From contig OY781436.1 of the NCBI GenBank assembly GCA_963676875.1, positions 3,472,001 through 3,536,000 on the forward strand: a stretch of DNA of 64,000 nucleotides, given 5' to 3'. The notes under the pieces were generated by a model. The model was not told the DNA's origin. It saw nothing but the letters and a program-made list of their open reading frames with translations, and made no database searches. The number at the start of each line of letters is the position of its first letter. Position 1 is the stretch's first letter. This document shows, piece by piece, positions 1 to 7,280 of this stretch. Source of the stretch: UBA6244 sp963676875. GTDB lineage: Bacteria; Bacteroidota; Bacteroidia; Bacteroidales; F082. A program made the translations under genes and the position numbers.

Positions 1-48
1 GTATAAGGGAGATAAATGGTGTAGGTGTGTTTTTATATATTAGTTAGC
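1..48. repeat. Right half of a palindromic cassette-boundary element (cut by window start)
   Basis: An AT-rich stretch ends in GTTAGC (43-48), 10 bases before the first gene. Its reverse complement begins GCTAACTAATATATAAAAAC, which resembles the left arm of the complete element at 691-819 (GCTAACAATGTATAAAAATA). I read it as the right arm of the preceding boundary element, whose left arm lies outside the window. This rests on resemblance to one complete copy only. Confidence 0.5.
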
Positions 49-58
49 ATTTATTAAA

Positions 59-706
59 ATGAAAATAGCATCATTAATCATATTATTTTCAATAAGCTTG
101 ACTGGGTTATATGCTCAGTCAAATGATTTCATTGATTCTTTGAAAACAGATACTAGTAACTCAATCATTGTTTTTGAAGAAAATTGCATTGGTTGTATTG
201 TCATGAATCCTCCATGTGAAGAATATACAAATAGCGGAAATCCAAAAGATAAATATATAATTTGGGAAAATGATAATGGATTTCATATCAAGAGATTTAA
301 TGTTTGTGGAAGTTCAAATACATTGACTTTTAAGAGATGGAAAAATAACCCATTTAATTTTATTGATGTAAACTCAAACAAGCTTGATACAACAAAACTT
401 CTATATCCATTATCATTAGACAGACGAGATTCAACTTGGTTTGAGACAGGTATAAATCATTACAAGTACTATAACTTCTCATTTTTAACATATGAAATTC
501 AAGCTTTATCAATTCAGGATTATGCTTTTAGAGAACAACAAGATAATGATGATATTTGGTACGAAATAGATATAGAATTTAGAAAAAATAAGAATAGATA
601 CAGTTTTAATAATGAGTCTGTAATCAAGGAATTATTGGATATTGTGCAAGAAATTGTGAGAAAAAAGGAGAAGAAATTAAAAATAACAAATGCTAACAAT
701 GTATAA
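59..706 (+). CDS. Secreted hypothetical protein (orphan cassette gene)
   Basis: I do not recognise the family. The 215-residue product starts with a clear signal peptide (residues 1-19, hydrophobic core LIILFSISLTGL, cleavage after YA), so it is probably exported to the periplasm or cell surface. The mature part has a cysteine cluster C43-x2-C46-x6-C53 plus C83, which could form disulfides or bind metal, and is otherwise polar and rich in Asn, Asp and Lys. The first Met is used; it sits 10 bases after the GTTAGC end of a boundary element. The last codons (NANNV) lie inside the next palindrome (691-819), so gene and boundary overlap. Codon use is very AT-rich compared with the gld genes downstream, consistent with acquired DNA. 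No function is proposed. Confidence 0.6.
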   Translation: MKIASLIILFSISLTGLYAQSNDFIDSLKTDTSNSIIVFEENCIGCIVMNPPCEEYTNSGNPKDKYIIWENDNGFHIKRFNVCGSSNTLTFKRWKNNPFNFIDVNSNKLDTTKLLYPLSLDRRDSTWFETGINHYKYYNFSFLTYEIQALSIQDYAFREQQDNDDIWYEIDIEFRKNKNRYSFNNESVIKELLDIVQEIVRKKEKKLKITNANNV

Positions 707-819
707 AAATAATAGCCGAGATAGCAGTAAATATAAGGGTTGTAGCCCGCTTCAACTTTTCTGTAACTTGACAGGAAATTGCCACGCAATCGGCTACTAT
801 TCTTATACTAACCGTTACC
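691..819. repeat. Complete palindromic (attC-like) cassette-boundary element
   Basis: Two arms, 701-719 and 790-808, are reverse complements at 17 of 19 positions. Just outside them sit GCTAAC (692-697) and GTTACC (814-819), complementary at 5 of 6 positions. The roughly 70-base centre can fold further (GGG...CCC at 738-749; TTTCTGT/ACAGGAA around 758-779). The layout, a long imperfect palindrome with short TAAC/GTTA-type ends between unrelated small genes, recalls integron attC sites. The ends do not match the strict RYYYAAC/GTTRRRY consensus, and no integrase is present in the window. It could equally be a transcription terminator or another Bacteroidota intergenic palindrome. Confidence 0.65.
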
Positions 820-841
820 AAACAGTTTAAAAAGAGAATAG

Positions 842-1339
842 ATGATCAACAAAATTTGGTATGAAATGGTAGATATGAAGTATGGAGAAACATACTTGAC
901 TATGTATCTCGGACTTCAAAGAACATTGAAAAAAGTGTTCAATATTCTGACCCTTCTTTTGTCTGTTAGTGGAATTTTGGGCTGGAAATATTTTGAAAAC
1001 TACGTTTGGATTGCTTTTATTCTTATTGCAATAATGCAATTGTTTATGCTGGTTGAGAATGAAATTATTCGCTCCGACAAAGAAATTGAAGATATCGCGT
1101 CGTTGAGAATGATGTATACCAGATATTTCAATAAACTCGAAAGACTTTGGACTGAATTTGAGTATAAAAAAATTGATGAAGAAAAATCTCTCGAAATTTT
1201 CTTTCAATACAAAGAGACTGACTGGGAAAAAATTGAAGAACTTGATACAAAATTGAATATAAAAGAATACAAGCGACTTATGAATAAAGCGGATGTAAGA
1301 ACCAATAACTATATTAATAAATTTCACAAACATGGCTAA
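842..1339 (+). CDS. Two-transmembrane protein with cytosolic helical tail (SLATT-like topology)
   Basis: This is a 165-residue protein with two adjacent hydrophobic helices (about 30-48 and 54-71) separated by a short loop. A charged, helix-prone C-terminal half of about 90 residues follows (many Glu and Lys, e.g. EEKSLEIFFQYKETDWEKIE). The N-terminal 28 residues look amphipathic. The topology resembles SLATT/S-2TM proteins, which are membrane effectors or sensors in nucleotide-linked defence contexts, but I see no diagnostic motif, so this is only a hypothesis. The gene starts 23 bases after a palindromic boundary and overlaps the next small gene by 8 bases (ATGGCTAA), indicating translational coupling. 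Low GC matches the other accessory genes here. Confidence 0.6.
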   Translation: MINKIWYEMVDMKYGETYLTMYLGLQRTLKKVFNILTLLLSVSGILGWKYFENYVWIAFILIAIMQLFMLVENEIIRSDKEIEDIASLRMMYTRYFNKLERLWTEFEYKKIDEEKSLEIFFQYKETDWEKIEELDTKLNIKEYKRLMNKADVRTNNYINKFHKHG

Positions 1340-1466
1340 AAAATCAAATTCAACACCAAGAGCAATCCCGAAAAACAATCCGAGTAGACCATCGGAGGGA
1401 AAAGTAAAAGGGTCTGTCCCAAGGATGAGAAATCCTCCACCACCTCCGTCAAAAAAGAATGATTAA
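1332..1466 (+). CDS. 44-residue basic, proline-rich peptide with PRMRNPPPPP tail
   Basis: This gene overlaps the upstream two-transmembrane gene through ATGGCTAA, so its start is set by coupling. The product begins MAKKSNSTPRAIPKNNPSRP, has no hydrophobic segment, is strongly basic and probably unstructured, and ends SVPRMRNPPPPPSKKND. The PRMRNPPPPP segment recurs almost exactly at the C-terminus of the convergent small gene at 1463-1594. Seven of the nine differing codons in the shared block are synonymous, which argues that the peptide rather than the DNA is conserved, and hence that both small frames are real. The stop codon overlaps the convergent gene's stop by 4 bases. The function is unknown; it could be an antitoxin or partner of the membrane protein (inference). 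Confidence 0.6.
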   Translation: MAKKSNSTPRAIPKNNPSRPSEGKVKGSVPRMRNPPPPPSKKND

Positions 1467-1594
1467 TCGGGCGGTTTAGGTGGATTCTTCATTCGAGGAA
1501 CTCCAAATTTTGTTTGACAATTAAGGCAAATTCTGTCTTTAGAAGTATCATGTCCAAAAACGAAACATCGTATTCTTTTAAAAATATATTTCAT
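1463..1594 (-). CDS. 43-residue mini zinc-knuckle peptide with PRMKNPPKPP tail
   Basis: The protein starts MKYIFKRIRCFVFGHDTSK. It carries Cys10-x4-His15-x7-Cys23-x2-Cys26, a pattern like the short C-x4-H...C-x2-C zinc ribbons of small phage-type proteins (the CxxFGH...CxxC style). It ends GVPRMKNPPKPPD, which matches the tail of the small protein encoded convergently on the other strand. Two different bodies with one tail suggest a modular C-terminal motif. The two stop codons overlap in TTAA (1463-1466). No TAnnTTTG promoter was noticed upstream. Coding status is inferred from the shared tail and the Cys/His spacing. Confidence 0.5.
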   Translation of the reverse strand: MKYIFKRIRCFVFGHDTSKDRICLNCQTKFGVPRMKNPPKPPD

Positions 1595-1937
1595 GACAAA
1601 TTGATTTAAATATTAATGAATAAAAACCGTTTGCTAACATAATAGGTTTTAAAGCTCACCTAAGCCCCCCAAAAAAACCACCCCACAATAAAAACATCTC
1701 CCACAACCTGTAAATCAACTCCGGAATTTAGTGAAAGCACACGCTCCATTGAGTTTTAAACCCTGTTGGGCTAAGCCACAGGTAATCAATCGTCCTGTAT
1801 ATGGGGATTGAACAATTTTGGTTGTGCTCCGGAATCGCTTACTTTTCAAGTGCTTAACCTTGGAAGGAAGTGTAAGAGAAAAAACAATTTGCTGAATACG
1901 GGCTAATTGATTGTATTTGCAAGTATAATTTTTCATC
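1595..1937. other. Gene-poor gap with half boundary element
   Basis: TGCTAAC at 1632-1638 followed by an A/T-rich arm matches the left end of the boundary element at 691, but I find no right arm within 200 bases, so the element looks truncated or diverged. CACCTAAGCCC at 1657-1667 recurs at 2644-2654, after the toxin-antitoxin pair. Nothing else is recognisable up to the antitoxin start. Confidence 0.4.
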
Positions 1938-2195
1938 ATGGACACAAAACTAACGCTCAAATTGGACAAACTCGTTATCGAACATGCGAAAGTATATGCC
2001 TCTTCGCAGAAACGGAGTCTTTCAAGAATCATTGAATCCTATTTAAGATCACTTGTTGATCGTGAGAATGAAAAAAATGAGAACGATATTGAAATTTCAC
2101 CTTTTGTAAAAAGCATGTCAACCGGAATTAACATTCCTGCTGACTTAGACTACAAATCTGAAATCTTAAATCATCTGGAAGAAAAACATCAATAG
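1938..2195 (+). CDS. DUF6364-type antitoxin
   Basis: This is an 85-residue protein. Its N-terminal half has the ribbon-helix-helix-like pattern typical of DUF6364 antitoxins: MDTKLTLKLDKLVIEHAKVY, then a Ser/Arg turn (KRSLSRIIESYLRSLV). Such proteins bind operator DNA through the N-terminus and wrap the partner toxin with an acidic C-terminal tail; here the tail (about residues 48-85) is rich in Glu and Asp and ends LEEKHQ. It precedes a PIN-domain gene by 2 bases, the classic antitoxin-toxin order, so the pair is presumably autoregulated from an upstream operator that I could not identify. The neighbour supports the assignment as much as the sequence does. Confidence 0.8.
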   Translation: MDTKLTLKLDKLVIEHAKVYASSQKRSLSRIIESYLRSLVDRENEKNENDIEISPFVKSMSTGINIPADLDYKSEILNHLEEKHQ

Positions 2196-2197
2196 CC

Positions 2198-2611
2198 ATG
2201 AGATTATTTTTAGACACCAATGTGATGCTTGATTTTCTCGGTGAACGTGATCCGTTTTATATTTCAGCCGCAAAAATTGCAACATTGGCCGACAAGAGGT
2301 CTGTTCAGATTGTTGTATCAGCTTTATCTTATGCAACGATAAATTATTTTCTGGTTGGTTACTACGGACTTGAAAAAACAAAAGAAAAACTAAGAAAGTT
2401 CAAAGTCATCTCAGAAATAGCTGAATTGGATGAAGTGATTATTGAAAAAGGACTAAACTCAGACTTTTCCGGCTTTGAAGATGCATTACAATATTTTAGC
2501 GCATTGCGGACAGAATGCGACATTATTATAACAAGAAACGGGAAAGACTTTAAGAAATCCGAATTACCTGCGATGTCACCTGACGAATTCCTTCAAAGCA
2601 TCAGAAAATAA
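2198..2611 (+). CDS. PIN-domain (VapC-like) toxin ribonuclease
   Basis: This is a 137-residue PIN-domain protein. The family comprises Mg-dependent RNases that in toxin-antitoxin pairs cleave tRNA or other structured RNA. The hallmark start is present (MRLFLDTNVMLDFL, Asp6), followed by the later acidic positions Asp95 (FEDALQYFSAL) and Asp108 (CDIIITRNGKDF). The usual mid-domain Glu is not obvious in the SALSYATINYF helix, a feature I believe is shared by Bacteroidota PIN toxins paired with DUF6364 proteins. It lies 2 bases after the antitoxin and forms one operon with it. Length is normal for the family. The toxin appears intact; the RNA target cannot be told from the sequence. Confidence 0.85.
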   Translation: MRLFLDTNVMLDFLGERDPFYISAAKIATLADKRSVQIVVSALSYATINYFLVGYYGLEKTKEKLRKFKVISEIAELDEVIIEKGLNSDFSGFEDALQYFSALRTECDIIITRNGKDFKKSELPAMSPDEFLQSIRK

Positions 2612-2675
2612 ACACCTACACCCACCATCATCGAATCTAAACCCACCTAAGCCCAAAAAACAGGCCGCGACGGAA

Positions 2676-2773
2676 CTTCACCCCCTCACCAATTCTCCCC
2701 TTCACCCCTTCACCATCTCTCCCCTTCACCCCCTCACCAATTCTCCCCTTCATCGCTTCACCCCTTCACCCAA
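2676..2773. repeat. 24-bp pyrimidine-rich minisatellite
   Basis: Three full 24-base units (2676-2699, 2700-2723, 2724-2747) plus a partial one carry the pattern CTTCACCCC(C/T)TCACCA...CTCCC. Units 1 and 3 are identical. The plus strand has no G from 2676 to 2753. It lies between the toxin gene and gldA, with no coding potential that I trust. Confidence 0.85.
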
Positions 2774-2894
2774 TAACCGCCTGATTTCTACTGTTAAGAT
2801 TTGTTAAACCCCACGGCCATTCCTTTTTCTTGAAAAATGAATTATTTTATTTTGCACTGAATTTATTCATTTACTCATCTAATGAACTTAAATT

Positions 2895-3839
2895 ATGGAT
2901 ATTGTTGTTGAAAACCTGGTTAAAACCTACGGTGTACAGCGTGCTGTGGATGATATTTCGTTTCGCGTGCGAACCGGTGAAGTTCTGGGGTTTTTGGGTC
3001 CCAACGGAGCAGGAAAAACCACTACCATGAAAGCCATTACCACCTTTCTGGTGCCCGATTCGGGTGACATTCATGTGGGTGAATTTTCCATCCACGATCA
3101 ACCCGAAAAGCTGAAGAAAAATATCGGTTACCTGCCCGAAAACAATCCCCTGTACGAAGATATGCCGGTAATCGATTACCTGAAGTTTGTGGGCGAATTG
3201 CAAGGGATTCCCAAAAGTCAACTTCAGGACAGTATGTTGAACGTGATCGACTTATGTGGTCTGGAAGCCGAAAAACACAAGCGCATCAGCGAGCTTTCCA
3301 AGGGATACAAGCAACGGGTGGGGCTGGCCCAGGCGTTGATCCACAAACCCGAAGTACTCATCCTGGATGAGCCTACCACCGGTCTCGATCCCAACCAAAT
3401 CATCGAAATCAGGGAACTGATCCGTAAAATAGGTAGAGAAAAAACGGTCATCCTCAGCTCCCACATCCTGGCCGAGGTAGAAGCCACCTGCGACCGCATC
3501 ATGATCATCAACAAAGGAAAAATCGTGGCCGACGGCACCACCAAGGATTTGCGCAATCAGGCAAGTGGAAAAGCCATCTTCAAAGTAAAAATCCTGAAAG
3601 GTGAAACGGATGTGGTGTTCAAAGCCCTTCAGGAAATTGAAGGTGCGCAGTTGGTTGATTTTATCGACAAAGACCAAAATCGCTTCCAAATCGACGGTTC
3701 GCCGGCTGCCAAACTCGATGAGGCCGTGTTCAACCTTTGCGTGAAAAAGGGTTGGGTGCTCACCGAACTGATTCCGGTGGAAACCAAGCTGGAAGATATC
3801 TTTAAGGAATTAACGATGGAGTCATCCGTCAGGAATTAA
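2895..3839 (+). CDS. gldA: Gliding-motility ABC transporter ATPase GldA
   Basis: This is a 314-residue ABC ATPase. It has Walker A GPNGAGKTT (residues 35-43), signature LSKGY (134-138), Walker B VLILDEP (154-160) and the switch His190 in VILSSH. The roughly 100-residue C-terminal extension after the ATPase core is usual for GldA. GldA energises the GldFG membrane complex, which is required for gliding in Flavobacterium; the same complex is widespread in Bacteroidota that are not known to glide, where the substrate is unclear. The next genes are gldF (52 bases on) and gldG, so the full transporter is encoded here. The start Met is followed directly by the conserved first strand (MDIVVENLVKTYG). 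It is intact, with composition normal for the chromosome. Confidence 0.92.
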   Translation: MDIVVENLVKTYGVQRAVDDISFRVRTGEVLGFLGPNGAGKTTTMKAITTFLVPDSGDIHVGEFSIHDQPEKLKKNIGYLPENNPLYEDMPVIDYLKFVGELQGIPKSQLQDSMLNVIDLCGLEAEKHKRISELSKGYKQRVGLAQALIHKPEVLILDEPTTGLDPNQIIEIRELIRKIGREKTVILSSHILAEVEATCDRIMIINKGKIVADGTTKDLRNQASGKAIFKVKILKGETDVVFKALQEIEGAQLVDFIDKDQNRFQIDGSPAAKLDEAVFNLCVKKGWVLTELIPVETKLEDIFKELTMESSVRN

Positions 3840-3890
3840 CCGCGGAATCCACGGGAATCATCTTGTGGTACCGACAAAATATTTTTACTT

Positions 3891-4613
3891 ATGAAACAAA
3901 TCTGGATCATTACCAAACGTGAACTACAGGCCTATTTCGACTCGCTGATGGCCTATATCCTGCTCATCCTGTTTCTGGGATTCAGCGGATTTTTTACCTG
4001 GATCAATGGCAACGACATCTTTTTTATCAAGCAAGCCACCCTCATGCCATTTTTCAATATCGCCTATTGGACCTTGTTTTTCTTTATTCCGGCCCTCACC
4101 ATGAGGTTGCTCTCCGAAGAAAACCGCATGGGTACCATCGAATTGCTACTTACCCGTCCCGTGAGCAACTGGCAGGTAATTATGGGAAAATACATGGCCT
4201 CGCTGCTCCTGATTCTGGTGGCCTTGTTTCTCACCTTTGTGTATCCCATCACCCTGTCAACCATCGGCAATATCGATGGGGGAGAGGTGTTTAGCGGATA
4301 CCTGGCCCTGCTGCTGTTTAGTTCCATGATGATTGGCATCGGCATTTTTACCAGCAGCATTGGAAACAATCAGATTGTGAGCTATTTGCTGGCGCTCTCC
4401 ATCGGGGTGTTTTTCCAAATTATTTTTGGCATTCTGGGACAAAACCTTCCCGGAATGGCAGGGCATGTGCTCGACTACCTTAGCACCTCCACCCATTTCG
4501 AGTCGATGACCCGTGGCGTGCTCGATACCCGTGATGTCCTGTTCTTCGCAGGTATCACCTTTGTTATGTTGGTGTTTTCGGAAACCATGCTCATACGCAA
4601 GCGTTTTGCATAA
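3891..4613 (+). CDS. gldF: Gliding-associated ABC transporter permease GldF
   Basis: This is a 240-residue ABC-2 type permease. About six hydrophobic helices are visible (near 18-36, 54-75, 98-120, 137-155, 160-185 and 212-232). The conserved cytoplasmic motif RLLSEENRMGTIELLLTRPV, characteristic of GldF/NatB-like permeases, follows TM2. It forms the membrane channel with GldG and is driven by GldA, whose gene lies just upstream. Length and order match gldA-gldF-gldG of other Bacteroidota. The product sits in the inner membrane. It is intact. Confidence 0.9.
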   Translation: MKQIWIITKRELQAYFDSLMAYILLILFLGFSGFFTWINGNDIFFIKQATLMPFFNIAYWTLFFFIPALTMRLLSEENRMGTIELLLTRPVSNWQVIMGKYMASLLLILVALFLTFVYPITLSTIGNIDGGEVFSGYLALLLFSSMMIGIGIFTSSIGNNQIVSYLLALSIGVFFQIIFGILGQNLPGMAGHVLDYLSTSTHFESMTRGVLDTRDVLFFAGITFVMLVFSETMLIRKRFA

Positions 4614-4631
4614 TCAGGAAAGGAATTTATC

Positions 4632-6146
4632 ATGAAAAAGAAAACATATTTATCATCTGTATTGTTGTTGGTGGCCATATTTGTGGTGGTAGCCATCATT
4701 TCTGAGCAATTTTTTCTTCGGTTCGACTTTACCGAGGGCGGACAATATTCATTAAGTAAAGCCACCAAGGACATCCTGAACGACCTGGACAATACGGTCA
4801 CCGTAACGGCCTATTTCACCACCGACCTGCCTCCGGATTTGGCCAAGGTAAAACGTAATTTTCAGGACATGCTGGTGGAATACAACAGCCTTTCGCATGG
4901 CAATGTGGTGTTTAAATTCGAAGACCCGGGCAAAGATCCCACCCTCGAAAATGAAGCCATGGCTTCCGGAATTCATCCCATGCTGTTCAAAGCACGCGAA
5001 AAGGATGAGGTAAAACAACAGAAAGTGTTCATGGGAGCCGTTATTTCTCTCAACAACCAAAAGGAAGTGATTCCTTTTATTAATCCCCAGGGTAGCATCG
5101 AGTACGACCTCACCACTTCCATCAAAAAGCTGAGCGTGAGCAATAAACCTTTGATTGGCTTTGTGCAGGGACAGGGCGAACCCGCTCTTGAGGCTTACCA
5201 ACAAGTGTTGGGCGAACTGGATGTGCTCTACAAGGTGGAACCCGTTTTCCTGAGCGATACCATCCGCGATATCAACAAATTCCGTACGTTGGTAATTTCC
5301 AATCCGGCTGATACCTTCAATGTGGAGGCGTTTCGGGTACTCGACAAATACCTGAACAACGGGGGTAACCTGTTTGTGGCTTTCAATACGGTGAATGCCA
5401 ACCTCCAAACCCTTTCGGGTGAAAAAGTGAACACCAATTTGGCGGAATGGCTGGCCAAAAAAGGAATTCAGGTGTCCGATCAATTTGTGTTGGATGCTTC
5501 GTGTGGAAATGTGAACGTTAGTCAAAAAATGGGAGGTTTTAATATGTCCACTCCCGTTAAATTCCCCTATTTACCACTGATTTCCAATTTTGCCGATGTG
5601 AGTATCACCAAAGGTTTGGAACAGGTCATGCTGGGTTTTCCTAGTCCCATTTCGTTCACCGGCGACACTTCCATCAGATATACCCCGCTGGCCAAAACTT
5701 CTGAACTCACGGGATTGCAAAATCTGCCTGTGCGCATCGATGTGCAGCACAATTGGGTGCGTACCGATTTTCCCGACGGAGAGCAAGTGGTTGCAGCCTT
5801 GTTTGAAGGTAAATTCGGATTGGAAAACTCCAAAATCGTTGTGGTAACCAGTGGTGATTTCGCCGTGAACGGAACCGGCCAACGTCCCCGACAGTTGCAA
5901 CCCGACAATGTAAGCCTGATGGTGAACTCCATCGACTGGATGAGCGATGCTACCGGTTTGATAGAATTGCGAACCAAAACCATCACCTCACGTCCACTCG
6001 ATCAGCTTACCGACGCCAAAAAAGCCATGATGAAATGGGGTAACTTCCTGTTGCCATTGGTGTTGGTAATTATTTATGGACTTTTCAGACTGCAATGGAG
6101 AAGAAAACAACGCAATAAAAGAATGGAGGAAGGTTATGTTAAGTAA
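4632..6146 (+). CDS. gldG: Gliding-associated ABC transporter component GldG
   Basis: This is a 504-residue protein with an N-terminal membrane anchor (about 8-26), the conserved start of the extracytoplasmic domain (FDFTEGGQYSLS), a long soluble domain of the ABC-type auxiliary (GldG) family, and a C-terminal helix (about 475-493) followed by a basic tail. GldG is the presumed periplasmic/auxiliary partner of GldA and GldF. The gene follows gldF by 18 bases and overlaps the next gene by 11 bases. Nothing is truncated. As with GldA and GldF, its role outside gliding species is not established. Confidence 0.88.
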   Translation: MKKKTYLSSVLLLVAIFVVVAIISEQFFLRFDFTEGGQYSLSKATKDILNDLDNTVTVTAYFTTDLPPDLAKVKRNFQDMLVEYNSLSHGNVVFKFEDPGKDPTLENEAMASGIHPMLFKAREKDEVKQQKVFMGAVISLNNQKEVIPFINPQGSIEYDLTTSIKKLSVSNKPLIGFVQGQGEPALEAYQQVLGELDVLYKVEPVFLSDTIRDINKFRTLVISNPADTFNVEAFRVLDKYLNNGGNLFVAFNTVNANLQTLSGEKVNTNLAEWLAKKGIQVSDQFVLDASCGNVNVSQKMGGFNMSTPVKFPYLPLISNFADVSITKGLEQVMLGFPSPISFTGDTSIRYTPLAKTSELTGLQNLPVRIDVQHNWVRTDFPDGEQVVAALFEGKFGLENSKIVVVTSGDFAVNGTGQRPRQLQPDNVSLMVNSIDWMSDATGLIELRTKTITSRPLDQLTDAKKAMMKWGNFLLPLVLVIIYGLFRLQWRRKQRNKRMEEGYVK

Positions 6147-7104
6147 AAACAGAAACTTATTGTTATTGGCCATTTTAATTGTGGTGGTGGCCATTTACTG
6201 GTGGTCGCAGCGGTCGGCCGGAAAAATGAGTAATTACCGAACCACCCTTACGGAGGTAGATACGGCTACCGTGGATCAGATTAAAATTTCTCCAGCCGCC
6301 GGAGCTGATGAATTTACCTTATCCAAAACCGATGCAGGCTGGAAAATTCAAGGTGCAGGAAAAACTTATACGGCGGATGCCAATACCATGAAACGTACCC
6401 TGGGCATGCTTAACGCCATTCCCGTCAAACGGATTGCCTCACAAAATGCCACTTCACACGAAGATTTTGCGGTTACGGCCGACAAAGGCACCCATGTAGA
6501 GATGTTTTCCAATGGTCAATTGGTAGATGACCTGATTTTGGGTAAATTCGACTATATCCAGCCCCAAAATGCTCAACCCAACCCCGGAGGTCGTCAGCCT
6601 CAGGGCGAAATGATTTTCTACGCTGTTATTACCGGTGAACCTACGGTTTATGTGGTGGACGGACAAATAGGTTTTGGTTTGGGCAAGGACATGGACGCCT
6701 TCCGAAACAAAACCCTAATCGATTTGGATAAGAGTCAGATACAACGTGTCGCCATGGAAAATACAGGTGAGAATAATCACGTAATGCAGTTGAATGATGG
6801 AAAATGGCAATATGACAATCAACCCATTGATTCCACGAAAGCTGCTCAGTTTATCGCCGGGCTCTCACGCAAAAACGGTTCCAAATTCACGGATGTCAAA
6901 CCCGACGGATTGCCCTTGGCACAGGTGCTGACCATTTCAGGAGATGGCATGGAAGATGTGGTGATAAAAGCCTACCAGCAAGACTCAGTGAACATGTTGG
7001 TAACCTCCACACAAAATACCGAAGCCGTTTTTGTTGACAAAAATGGCACCCAAATGAAGCAGTTGATCAAGGACAAGGATTTTTTTGAAAAGAAGAAAAA
7101 GTAA
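6136..7104 (+). CDS. DUF4340 membrane-anchored periplasmic protein
   Basis: I place the start at 6136 rather than at the in-frame ATG at 6076. A purine-rich stretch GGAGGAAGG lies immediately upstream, the product then begins MLSKNRNLLLLAILIVVVAI (an N-terminal anchor helix), and the overlap with gldG shrinks to 11 bases. The 322-residue product is mostly a soluble repeat-like DUF4340 domain with short beta motifs (VDQIKISPAAGADEFTLSK; VAMENTGENNHVMQL). DUF4340 proteins commonly follow GldG-like ABC auxiliaries, so this is probably an accessory of the Gld-type transporter. The biochemical role is unknown. Confidence 0.8.
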   Translation: MLSKNRNLLLLAILIVVVAIYWWSQRSAGKMSNYRTTLTEVDTATVDQIKISPAAGADEFTLSKTDAGWKIQGAGKTYTADANTMKRTLGMLNAIPVKRIASQNATSHEDFAVTADKGTHVEMFSNGQLVDDLILGKFDYIQPQNAQPNPGGRQPQGEMIFYAVITGEPTVYVVDGQIGFGLGKDMDAFRNKTLIDLDKSQIQRVAMENTGENNHVMQLNDGKWQYDNQPIDSTKAAQFIAGLSRKNGSKFTDVKPDGLPLAQVLTISGDGMEDVVIKAYQQDSVNMLVTSTQNTEAVFVDKNGTQMKQLIKDKDFFEKKKK

Positions 7105-7280
7105 CAGGTTGGTAAAAATGAGTCAAAGTGCTGCAAACGTTATAGATTTGGTTAAAAATGGCACTAAAAATTTTGCTCATATCCCGTTTGTGAACAATCG
7201 GTTGACATATTTATACTCATTATACTCCTATTAGGTGCTTTTTTTATTTTAAATTCGCCACTTCATTTAAAAAAATCAAA

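Noticed and set aside
520..789. Minus-strand frame of 89 codons across the palindrome at 691-819
   Set aside because: Its Tyr-rich start is a translation of the palindrome and the rest is antisense to the secreted orphan gene.
691..819. A true class 1 integron attC site
   Set aside because: The ends do not fit RYYYAAC/GTTRRRY strictly and no tyrosine recombinase is in the window, so it is reported only as attC-like.
827..1378. Antisense frame over the two-transmembrane gene
   Set aside because: It is opposite a gene with clear membrane topology and overlap coupling; the product is Phe-rich from A-rich codons and has no family features.
1715..2032. Minus-strand frame of 105 codons upstream of the antitoxin
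   Set aside because: It overlaps the antitoxin start on the other strand, and I recognise no motif or family; it could be a relic but cannot be supported.
7118..7234. 38-codon plus-strand frame between DUF4340 and the MFS gene
   Set aside because: It has no signal, motif or coupling, and its end overlaps the probable promoter region of the MFS gene.
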